Positions 34,135-44,294 of a DNA stretch of 64,000 bases are shown in pieces. Both the position numbers and the translations under genes were made by a program. The stretch's first letter is position 1; every line of letters begins with the position of its first letter. The notes beneath the pieces are model-generated. The model was not told where the DNA came from. It saw only the letters and a list, made by a program, of their open reading frames with translations, and did no database searches. Source of the stretch: Stenocarpella maydis (Eukaryota; Ascomycota; Sordariomycetes; Diaporthales; Diaporthaceae); NCBI GenBank assembly GCA_002270565.1, contig NQMI01000024.1, positions 1 to 64,000 on the forward strand, given 5' to 3'.

Positions 34135-35638
34135 TCAGAATGCCAGGCCCGACTGCTTGCGGCCTACAAAAGCACCATCGTGGTGCCTCCACCCGCCCAT
34201 GGAGCTGACGGGGCTGCCAGCCGTGACTATAGTGCTTCCCTCAAGCTGCTGTTGCGGTGACTGTGGTTCGATCTCAGCGTCTGGTGCTCCTCGGCGGTGG
34301 CCATAGCCACCTGCATTCGCTATACTTCCATCCCCTGGACCCCTACCACCTGCTGCTCTCCTCTTCGCTGATGCATGCTCACCTTGAGGTTGGGCGGTCG
34401 AGATGGTATCTGCCACCTCACCGCCCGTACTTCCAGAAATATCTTGGCTGGTTCGACCGTGCGTGGCCTCCCGTGGGCTCAGCTCCCCACCGCTTGACAC
34501 GGTAGTCGGGCTGCTAAGCTGGGTAGACTCCTTCTGGTGATGAACCATTTCGTGTTGGTGAGATCCCACCTGATGGTCATCGAGATCGGGCTGCCAGGCA
34601 CGGAGGTCATCCTCCGCGTCGTTAAGGATCTGTCGGGCCTGGGCGCTGTGGATGTAGGGCTGACGATCATCACCCGGCACAACAGCGCCATCGTCCAGGA
34701 GCTGAAGGAGGCGGCGGCCGTGGCGGGCCAGGATGATCTGCTTCTCGGCACGCTCGATGGTGGCGAGGAACTCTGTTTCGTACGATTCCTTGAGCTTCTG
34801 GCGGGTCTAGGGCAGAGAAACGTGACACGAATCAGTTTTCTGGCACCACTCCCTGAAGGAGGGCCCTATACCGCAAGAAGAGATGGGATGAGGAGGGTAA
34901 GAGGGGACATAACCCACAATATTGGTTAGCTGCGCCTCGGCAACCAGATTCTCCGCCTCGGCCCTGACGAGCTCCTGCTCAAGCACGACCAGCCTTGCGC
35001 TCTCGGGCTCCTTGGACTTTAGCTTTGCAATCTCGTCTGCGATCTTTCGCTTGCCGTCGCGGCTGGGCTGGACGCTCTTCTCGGTGTTGCGGATCTGCTT
35101 CATGACGCCGCGGGCGTCGTCGAGGGCGTGGGCGTAGTTGTCCTCTTGCTCGCCGATCTCGCTTAGGATGACGCCGACCTTGTCGCTCACGTCGCTGATG
35201 GCGTCGTCGCCCGTCTGCTCGCCCCACTCGGACAGCTGGGTGGCGATGCTGACGCGCTCGCGGCCGGCGCTCTCGTGGGCGCTGACGACGTTGTTGGACG
35301 TCTTGATCAGCTTGTACAACTTTCGCGAGAGCTCCGGCTGGATGGAGCCTCGCAGGGAGGACAGAGAGAAGCCCACGCGGTGCGACGACCCGCCGCCCGA
35401 GGAGGAGCCGGTGCCGCCGCTGGTCTTGCCGGAGCGAATGGAGAGGTTTCGGTGCCTTGATTATGCTCAGTACATGTGTGGCCTCTGCCGTTTCTTCTTC
35501 TTCTTCTTCTTCTTCTTCTTCTTCTTCTTCTTCTTCTTCTTCTTCTCCTTCTTTCCTTTTTTCCCTTTTGGTACGGATTGGGCATGATTGCGGCCGGAGA
35601 GGCTGTCCATAGAGTGCCAGGGGCTCATGTACTCACAT
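34135..35638 (-). CDS. PIL1: Eisosome core component, Pil1/Lsp1 BAR-domain protein
   Basis: Exons on the minus strand are 35638-35637, 35455-34918 and 34806-34135, 403 residues. The family forms the membrane-bound scaffold of eisosomes, furrow-like plasma membrane domains. The protein begins MHRNLSIRSGKTS; MHR is the conserved family start. The BAR domain follows with RKLYKLIKTSNNVV, VGVILSEIGEQEDNYA, KSVQPSRDGKRKIADEIA and LEQELVRAEAENLVAEAQL, then ILARHGRRLLQLLDD. The tail of about 130 residues is polar and probably disordered. The first exon contributes only the A and T of the start codon; the G lies after a 181 bp intron that carries 18 GAA units in the sense strand. Splice sites are GTGAGT and ATCAAG. 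Pil1 and Lsp1 cannot be told apart from this sequence alone. Confidence 0.9.
35492..35545. repeat. TTC/GAA trinucleotide microsatellite, 18 units
   Basis: 18 perfect TTC units on the plus strand, GAA on the transcribed sense strand, inside intron 1 of the PIL1/LSP1-family gene. It creates false poly-Arg, poly-Lys and poly-Phe frames in other readings. Confidence 0.95.
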
Positions 35639-37809
35639 CTTGGTTGCTGGTCTGATGTTGTAGCCCGAGTCGCAGCTTCTGTTGGACCACTCTGGGCTAT
35701 GTGATGAGCTTTTGCGCGACCACACGAGCATTTTTTCGGATCTTGCCCGGTTCCCAAGAAGATGGTAGAACTTGGGTGAACTCACATGGTCAGGTTGAGA
35801 CTGGGGAGTGCCAGGAACGCTTTGCTGGTCAGTTAAGTCTACCTTGTATCGGTAAGTATCTGCTTCTCCTGTTGATCTGTTGATCCGAGTTGCGCGCCTG
35901 CTGCTGTACAGTTATCAGGCAGTTTCAATGTTGATTGAGCAGGCAGTAGGTGCTGAACAGAGAGAGTTAATGACGAGGGAGACACGATGCCGTCACTCTT
36001 ACTCGAAGGGGGCAGGCGGGGTCCAGAGCATCTGTAAGCTACTTAGGGAGGCGTCGAACCAGAGAGTCGGGACAGGTCAGCCGTAGTGCAGGACAACAAA
36101 GTCATCGATTTGAAAAGGACTGGCATGCAGATCAATCAAATTCCTATGTATTTGGCTGTCCCCCAGATGGGTAGGATATATCAACTTTTCAAGGGCGTTT
36201 CATGGCATTGACAAAAAAGGCGGCCAGCGGCCATGCAGCCGTCATCGAACTGGCAGTGATGTCTTAGATGGCATATCTTGACCTGATGGTCTGGTTGAGG
36301 TCCCGCCTAAACGAGAAATGGCGCGAAGAAGGCGCCCATTGTCCCAGCGGGTCACCGGCTGGGACAGACATAGGCGTCAAGCCACTGACGTCATGCAGAG
36401 AACCCTTGATCTGTCAGAAGGGGTCCCCTGCAACCACTCTGCCCAGGGGTGTGCACACTACTAGATCCTTGGGCTGGGGCCAATCACGATCTGGTTAGAG
36501 TTCCAAAGCACCGTAGCTGATACCGGTAGATCAAGCCATAACCGTCTTCTCTCAGATATATGCACGTGACTCTCCCATCGCATTCCCCTAATTAGCCCTC
36601 TGACAAGATATGTTCTGATTTCTTAAGACATCAGAATCCGTTTCAGACCTAGAAGCGCAGTATGGAAGAGTCCGTCCTGCCGTAAACTAGTGACCGAGTT
36701 AAATCTTGTCTCCAGGGTTAGTTTCCACGTTGGCTTGAGTGCCTCCAAGGTTTTGTTGTATCAAGGTCCTCGCACAATCATCTGACACAAAACACGACTG
36801 TGTCTGTCAGTCAAGCCTTCATGCAACCGTCGACTGGTGAGAATATCAGACAACACACCTTTACAACTTGTATGGCTCCTTCCGGAGTTTCTTACACCAC
36901 CAATGGACGGCCCGTTTCCCGTTAGTCCTAGCGAAGAATAATGAGCAGTGGTCGGATGTCTCATATGTTACCAATTACCGTCTGATGTGCTAATACAGTC
37001 ATCGATAACAAGTCTGAGGCCAGGAGATGAACAGGTTCAAATATCTGGTTGTTTTTTTTCACACCCCATATTATCAGGTGGCCATGAACAACAGTTTCGG
37101 GCTCCCGCCAGAGTTAGGCCACAGTTCAGAGAGGCTGCTGCCTTATAACATGACTTCACAAGCACAAGATTCAGGGTGCGTACTATGATGAGCTGCATTC
37201 GTCAGCTCAGTATGACAACAGTAAGGGTTCCTAGTGTAAAGACAGAGTGTTAGGGCTAGGTCCCTAAATGAATTGTTGAACCTGAGGTCCGAGTCTAGCT
37301 ATTTGGCTGATATAAGCATCCCAGAGGGCCCTAAGCATTCCGGGTGGCCTGCGTAACGTCGGACCCGATGGTGATTTTTTGGGGGTGAACGGTGAGAGTG
37401 GAAATTAAAAGACAACGTCATAGTGTTTCTCCAGAATTTTGGACTTATAAGTGACCTAGGAAGAAGCTTTTGGGCGTGGGAGTTTTGATTACATATTCGT
37501 GCATTTCCGCTTAGACCGCCTGCCCTGGGGCCCCAACACCGTGATAGAACTCCTGGCCTAAACCTTGAAGGTCCCATGTATAATGCCTTTGTCCCCACCC
37601 TGTTCCCTGGTGCCTCCAATCGCATATGATGGTTATGGCCCGGGGTGGATGCTACATAAGCCATGTGTCCATTGTGTGCCTGGCTGGATTATGATGCCGA
37701 GACGTCATTCGTTATTATAGATAGCCATGTTCTGGCGACAAGAATGCCGCGTTATTCGCGCAAAGATGATGGTATCTTGGCATGAAGTCGGTTACGATAG
37801 GCCGGGGTC
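35639..37809. other. Intergenic region
   Basis: No gene recognised in 2.2 kb. The left end should hold the promoter and leader of the PIL1/LSP1-family gene; the right end the 3' side of the His-rich gene. Short frames on both strands lack motifs. Confidence 0.5.
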
Positions 37810-38037
37810 TCATACGTAACGCCGGGATGTCCGCTTCTCGTAAACGACGGGGCCGCTGTGATGGCTGTGGTAGCTAGCCCGCGGGCTGTGGCCGTAGTGG
37901 GAGTGCCGCGAGGTGTGACTGTGGTAGCTTGCTCTTGCCGGGTGGTGATGGCTGTGATGGTGGTGGTATCTGGTTGCCGGTACGATTTCTTCCCGGTAGT
38001 AGTACTTCTTCCTGTGTGGCGTAATACCGAAGCACAT
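37810..38037 (-). CDS. Small His/Tyr-rich fungal protein
   Basis: 75 residues starting MCFGITPHRKKYYYREEIVPA. Small fungal proteins opening MC(F/Y)G with a KYYxREExVPA stretch and then a His-rich tract are a type I have seen often in filamentous ascomycetes, which is why I prefer this ATG over one 49 codons upstream. The second half is an imperfect repeat of RASYHSH units and poly-His (HHHHSHHH) and ends in a basic RTSRRYV. The His content suggests metal binding or pH sensitivity, but this is speculation. No signal peptide or membrane segment. Confidence 0.6.
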   Translation of the reverse strand: MCFGITPHRKKYYYREEIVPATRYHHHHSHHHPARASYHSHTSRHSHYGHSPRASYHSHHSGPVVYEKRTSRRYV

Positions 38038-39293
38038 TTTGAACAGAATCTGTAGTACAGTACGGTGAGGTAGACAGATGTATATGTAGTATGGGGGTGA
38101 GGAAGCGAGGTTGTTCCTCAAGGCGGTCCGGGGAGATGGTATAGATGGTAGAACAGAATCAGACGTGGGCGCAGGCGAGTACAAAGATGAGGATGTGGAA
38201 CATATTTATCATCTCTGAAGACTGATCGCTGATCGAAACCCCGGGATGACAAGACAGCGGCATTGTGGCCGTGCCCGGCAACGCAAGGCCAAGGCAAGGT
38301 CGACCCGGCCGGATGCGCGACAAAACCAGGTTTAATCCATGCGAACGCCTGTAACGGGCCTGTTGCCGGCGTGATTGGGCGGCCTAGTGCTGACCGAACA
38401 GCCACTCGGCACATGCTCACATGCAACCACACAACTCCAGACAAAGCGGCCGGGACCCTGAGTCCCTTTCAGCTATGACGACCAAAGTAGGGCTGTCTTG
38501 GGATACTGCTGCATCGTTTGCGCTACCCCAAAGCCTTGGGGAGATGTAATCGAAAGCCGCAGCTTTGCCCCCTTCCCTCGTGTTGAGAATGGGGCAGACT
38601 TGGGGCAGACTTGCGACAGACGACGCTGGAGGAGCCGATCGGAGCCCTTTGACGGACAGGGAATAAGAAGGCTCTAAACGAGCCTCCCAAGTTTCCTGGC
38701 CGGGTTGGGATGGGCAGACTTGAATTTCGCCGTTGCAGCAGCTTCTCGAATGTTACCCTCGGGCTGAGTGGGCCGCCGACGTGCATCTACACTACACTAG
38801 TGTCGACACGAGGTGTGTGTGTGTGGCGACGTCACGCTGCAGAAACCAGGCATGGCGAAAAAAGAGGCTGCTCACAAGGCGGCCTGGGATGAGACACCCT
38901 CCAGGATGACTTGTCACTGTTTTTGCGTTGTCCGGGAGGGCCACGAGGGCGATGGATGCACTCGATGACATGTCGTCGAGAGACAGGAGGCTGAGAGTTG
39001 AGAAGGTCTGAGGATGGGGTGATGGATCCCTGGTTTTTAGGGGTTCAGTTCGGAGTACCATGTGGTAAGACATGTTGTGCATGGCGGACCTGGGCCACTT
39101 TAGTTGGTCCAGATCGAGGAGCTGTGGGCCTGAGGGACAGCCACCTAGGACCCTGGTTTCAGGCGCCGTTGGCGAAGCTTAGGTGAAGGTGAACCCCACT
39201 GACCCTGGAGGGTCCTTGCAGGTTACCTAGCAGAGCCTCCGGGCGGGCATCATGTCAACAGCCATCTGAGCCGCCAAATATCTACATTAGAAA
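38038..39293. other. Intergenic region, divergent promoters
   Basis: No gene recognised. It separates the minus-strand His-rich gene from the plus-strand amidase-like gene, so it should contain both promoters. A short GT tract lies at about 38813-38823. Confidence 0.45.
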
Positions 39294-41855
39294 ATGGCAT
39301 TGAAGCATCTCATAACCTGCATTGTGGCTGGTATCGACTACCTTGTGCATCCTCAAATACTGGTAGGCATCTGATCTTGAGCCGGTGTGCGATCTCACCC
39401 GCATTGTTGTTGACAGGCTGGCAGGGCAGCGTCGAGGAGAGCGTGAGGACCGACCAGATCATCCCCGTCGTAGTCCTGAGCGAGGAGGAGCTTAATGCCG
39501 GCCCAGAGGAGCTTGGTAGGACCCTGCAGTATCTCGTCGACAATGACGACGTCTGCAACGACGACTTCACCGGCATCATAGTCGTCAAGCCGTCCCCCGG
39601 GTCCGGCTCTGGCTCAGGACTGCGTGACGTTTGTGCTAGTGCAGCCGATGGACAGGCTCCCGCGGAATGTCCTTTCACGGTATATCACATGGCACATGCA
39701 CTTGGCGCGTCCTCAGAAAGGGATATTCTACCATCTGGGCCATATTTCCTCAGCGGTCCGAACCTGCACCAGGCATGGCGACTTTACCCTGATGACCTTG
39801 GTGCCTTCACCTTCGGCCTGTTGCCCGATGACCCCTTCAACCCTCAGAGGTATTCTACCATCGTCCGCTTCTAGAGACACTCGAAATCTGACAATCTCGG
39901 CAGATTCCAAGCAGCGGCACCACTATCCTCAGACGGCGTCTCAAAGACCATTCCGGTGCCCAGCCGTTTCTACCACAAGCCTGGCCCCAAGACGCCGCTG
40001 GCTGGCAAACGTGTCTCCGTCACAGACCATTTCGACGTTCAAGGTGCAAAGACGACACTGTCCAGTCGGGCCTGGACGCAGCTGTACCCGGCGGCGGACG
40101 CTTCCGCCGCCTATGTCAAAAGGTTGCTTCAACTGGGCGCCGTGATTGTGGGCAAGACCAAGACGACCCAGTTCACGACCGGGCTCCAGTGGGTTGACCA
40201 CCACCCACCTGTTAACCCCAGGGGCGATCGGTATTACGAGGCCTCAGGTTGCTCTGCTGGGGCGGCTGCATCCCTTGCCGGTTACGGATGGCTCGACCTC
40301 GCTATTGGAGGAGATTGTGAGTCGCCTTGATCATTCTGCCGTTGGCGACGGCCAATAGCTTACTGGCCATGTCTGTGTCTTATGTAGCCGATGGAGGGGT
40401 TAGGGACCCAGCTGCAGACTTTGGGCTTCATGCTATGAGGTCATCGTACGACTCGGCGTCTTTAGAGAACGTGAAGATCAGTTCAGAGTAAGCATCTCTC
40501 TATCAAAGGGCCAACGACCAGATTGGAGAACTGACCACGAGCCGCTAGGAGATATGACACTGTTGGGCTTCTCGGTCGCCGCCTCGGGGACCTGGTCTCT
40601 CTAGCAGAGTCCAGCCTTGAAGTCTCTAATGGAGGCTTCAGACAGCCTCGTCGCATCATCTACCCGACTGACTACTTCCCTCTCTCGGGGGCCAAGCACC
40701 AGGATCTGGTTGAAGAATTTGTGCGGAATTTGGAGGCCCGCCTGGGCATCAGAAGGACAGAAGTAAATATAGCCCAGCTGTGGGAGGAACAGCCTCCTTC
40801 CGACTCAGCAGCGAGGTTACCCCTGCACGAGTACTTGAAGGAGGCAAGTATCGCCAAACCGTGCGTACTAATTGATCGCAAGTCTTATTGACTTCATCAC
40901 AGGCACCCTTCTGGTCCTTGTGCCATGATTATTACCACAAATACGACCAGTTCAGAGCCGACTATAGCGAGGCAGTTGGCCGTGAGCCCTTTGTTGAGGC
41001 ATCCCCGCGCTACCGATGGTCTGCATGCCTGCTACCTTTTCTGACCATGTCTGTACCTGGGTATGCTTGATGAAGCTGACTCAATGTGCAAGGGAAATCG
41101 GAGCGAGTGTTACAAATGATGATTACGAGGAGTACCTCAACCGACTTGACACGTTCAAGACATGGTTTGATGAGAAAGTCATGCCTCTGGCCAGCGGATC
41201 TGGCGATGTCATGGTACTGCCAGCTGGCATAGTTGGCTGGAAATACCGAGACGAGCCCCCAAGGTAGGTTGGCAACCACGGAATGAGTATTACTGGGCAG
41301 GGCCTATCATGGCCCACCATCTGTGGAGTATCATGAGATTTTAATTGCGTCGTAGTGAGCCCAAAGCCCTAGAGGGCATTAACACCAGACTCTTGTCACC
41401 AATCCTAGGCACCCCTCAGATAATTATTCCCTGTGAGTGCGGCATCAGACTCGAATAGAGACGGTATTAACAGCTAACATCATCGCCAACACAGTCGCGC
41501 AGCTTCCCTACAAATCCTGCGTGACCGAATCACTAGAGTACCGACCGATCAGCGCCTCATTAATGGGATCTAGCGGTATGTTCCCCTACAGAGCGGCCCT
41601 CCTTTCTTGTGTCGATCGCTGTATACTGATTCGCCTGTAGGAAGCGACGTAGCGCTTCTGCGCTTGGTTGAGGAAGTGACCCAGGCCGCTGGATGGCGGA
41701 CAAACGTCGACACTGGAAGGCGAGCGTTTCCCGTGGGCAAGAATAGCCGGCATGTCCGGGACCTCGGAGATGACGGACGTGGTGGTGAGGCCTACTTTCC
41801 GCAGTTGGTTGCTGGTCTCCCAGGTGTTTCAGATGGGGTGCCAGACGAATTGTAG
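39294..41855 (+). CDS. Amidase-signature family protein with altered catalytic residues
   Basis: Ten exons fit one frame: 39294-39330, 39417-39849, 39904-40316, 40388-40487, 40549-40843, 40903-41018, 41093-41263, 41356-41432, 41495-41575 and 41641-41855, 645 residues. The N-terminal domain (GPYFLSGPNLHQAWRLYPDD) is typical of fungal amidase relatives. The amidase core begins at VSVTDHFDVQGAKTTLSSRA. Ser-cisSer-Lys amidases need a Lys (present in VGKTKTTQF), a cis-Ser (here Cys in SGCSAG) and a nucleophilic Ser in DxGGS(I/V)R (here Gly in DSDGGVRDPAA). The protein should therefore lack normal amidase activity, unless a splice model error hides the Ser. Intron 5 is a GC-AG intron; exon 1 is the least certain. 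All other joins preserve frame over ten exons, which argues against an old pseudogene. It is convergent with the cystathionine gamma-synthase-like gene. Confidence 0.72.
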
Positions 41856-42499
41856 ACCATCTGGCTCGTCCCTCAGTATACAACTGCGAGGGAGTAGCCT
41901 ATTCGTTCTCCAAAAAATGGAGTATAATCCAACGATAACGCTGCCAAGCTTGAGCAGGATGACGCCTTCTGCGTGCCATGAGGCCCAACTAAGGAAACGG
42001 TAAATATTCACAAGCTCACCATTGCCAAAATGGAGGTTCAATGTCTATGGGTGGAGCGGAGGCACGCATTCACATCAGATTTTGCTTCGAGTTTCCTAAC
42101 GGTACCGACGGTATAAATCCAGAGCATTCAATGTTTCCATTGATCAATTCAATGCCCTCATTTCGGAAATTGTCCACTTTTATGTGTCTTCTGGCGGTGG
42201 CATCGAGTACAAAATTTGTCGGATTATTCACGGAGTAGTTTGACCATGCACTCACTAACATTCCCCGAGCCTGCCAGCCCAGGCGTTTGGAGATCGCTGA
42301 TGAAACTGGCCCAGCTGCTCGATATCAGCCTCCCCAGCTGATGAAGTCACCAGCGGCAAGTTTCGGAAAAGATGAGGGCTGAGGGGAGGTGATGCAAACG
42401 AATAAAATGACATGACCGGAGTCGTCTGATTAATGGTGACCTGTTGGGGATCCTCAATGTTACGATGGCCATGGCCTCCTCTTGTCGGTCGGCTACCTG
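41856..42499. other. Convergent intergenic region
   Basis: 3' regions of the amidase-like gene and the cystathionine gamma-synthase-like gene. No gene or repeat seen. Confidence 0.5.
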
Positions 42500-44294
42500 T
42501 TAGTTGCTATTACGGTTGCCACGCCCCCACAACTCATTTGCTTTCCATAAAGCCTCTTTCACCGCTGCCAAAATCTCAGCTTGGTCTTCCAGCCCTGCGC
42601 TGAAGCGAATTTGCTCCGGCCTCGCACCGTACTGGGATTTATGTCAGCGATTCCGAGCCACACAGCCTTTTGTGGGAGCTGTCGAGAGCCTCGGCAAGAT
42701 GGATTCATTCTGAAACCTTCCATTCGTCTGCAGTCCCTTACTCAAATTGACTTACACTTGCGTGATATCGGGCATCCTCCGGAGTCCTTCCATTTACAAT
42801 AACGTTGAATGGTATAGCCAGGGTAAGGTGGGCGCCAAGGTGTGGGCCGCAATGCAGCTGCAGGTTATCATAGAAGGCTTGCGTGGTGGCGAGGTTTTCA
42901 AACTCCACGGAAAGCAGGCACCCATAGCCAGGCGTGAACTCGGGTGTGGCCTTGCGCATGAAGGCCTCGTAATTGTCCCGTGTGTCGCTCGTGGTTGGAT
43001 AGAGGACTTGTCTGACCGGGGAGTCCGGGTCCGCGGCCTGGGTGGCAAAGTAGTCTGCCAGGGCGGCAGCGTTACGGTTCAAGGCCGCGGAGCGTTCGAG
43101 GTAGTCATCGCTATTTATGAGGAGGGTCTCTGCGTCGGCGGCGAAAAATTCGTTATGGACCGTGGAGGCCATGATCTGCTTCATGGGGTTATAGAACCGT
43201 GACAAAGGGTTCAGTACGGCACTGCCAGCCATTACATCTGCATATCCACTGAATGACTTCGTGCAGGATGTGATGAGAGTATCTGTCACTGAAAGGACGT
43301 CGACGTTGCAGAACGAGCCGACTGTGTCGTCGACCACGACGGGGAACTTGTACCTGTCCGCGATCTTGCGCATGCGTTTGAGGTCGATGCTGACTAGAAT
43401 CGGGTTACTTGGAAATTCGACAAAGGCGTAGCTGATAGTATTTCCATCGCGATATAATGTTTCGAGATATGTTTCGACTTCATCCATGACCCCCTTGCGG
43501 GCGTTACCAATATGTTTCATGCCGCCTGGTGTTTCATTGAATAGATTCCACGTGGAGGAGAATACTGATCCGAGGACGAGAATGACCCCCGGGCACCGCC
43601 TTATGAGCACATGGTCCAGTCTGTGGATAGCAGCCATCCCAGATTGGAACAAGTAGACGTCGCCCGGCTTGACCTTCACCTTCTCAGGGTCGAGTGGTGC
43701 TCTGTGTAGCAAGTCGCTGATGCGCTTGCGCAACATCCAATGGGCTCCCGACTCCTGGTAATAGGTAGGAGGCGGAATATCGTTCAAGTAACCTGACCAC
43801 TCGACTTCCTTGAACTCTGTGTCCACGTATTCGAGCAAGGCCTGGGCTGGGCGAGTAAGTATGCCTGTCCCCGTATTTACCCACACGCCCATGACGCCCT
43901 TCGCCTGGGTCAGGTTATAGATGACGCAGTATAGCCTGGTATCCTGGATCTGCACCACCTTGAATGACAGGTCGTCCTCGGAAAGTCTGTGTTCTTTTCT
44001 GTGTGGCGAGACAGAATACTCTTTGTGCGCGGCGAATGCTCCGGGGTCCGTATACATGAGGACTCCTGTCGTTTCCGGCAGGGCCAGCCTCCGGGCTACA
44101 ACCACGGAAAGTTGGCGGATTGGTCCGAAAGGGGAAAGTCGAGGATACATAGACCGCAGCTTTTGGAAAATGGTCACGTCACCATCACGAAACCTCATTG
44201 CTGCGTCCCAGCCGGGAAGATGGAAGGTGATTGCATGCGGTCCCTCAGGCGGCAGCGAGTGCCCAAATTCGGTGTTAACAACCCTGATAGTCAT
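42500..44294 (-). CDS. Cystathionine gamma-synthase-like PLP enzyme
   Basis: Exons 44294-42756 and 42631-42500 (minus strand) encode 556 residues. The family joins an activated homoserine to cysteine or uses related gamma-substitutions with pyridoxal phosphate. A fungal-type N-terminal domain (HAITFHLPGWDAAMRF) precedes the PLP domain. There, YLFQSGMAAIHRLDHVL contacts cofactor phosphate, VVVDDTVGSF provides the Asp paired with the pyridine nitrogen, and SCTKSFSGYADVMAGSAVLNP holds the Schiff-base Lys. The 124 bp intron joins in phase to a last exon reading YGARPEQIRFSAGLED, a standard family ending with the substrate-binding Arg. The protein is shorter and more divergent than the canonical fungal methionine-pathway enzyme as I know it, so it may be a paralogue with another substrate, perhaps of secondary metabolism. 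Confidence 0.82.

Noticed and set aside
35307..35757. Frames with long poly-Arg or poly-Lys runs
   Set aside because: They are readings of the 18-unit GAA/TTC microsatellite inside an intron.
39850..39903. In-frame TAG at 39872 in the amidase-like gene taken as a sign of a pseudogene
   Set aside because: A 54 bp GT-AG intron with a CTGAC branch removes it, keeps the frame and gives a continuous family-like sequence.
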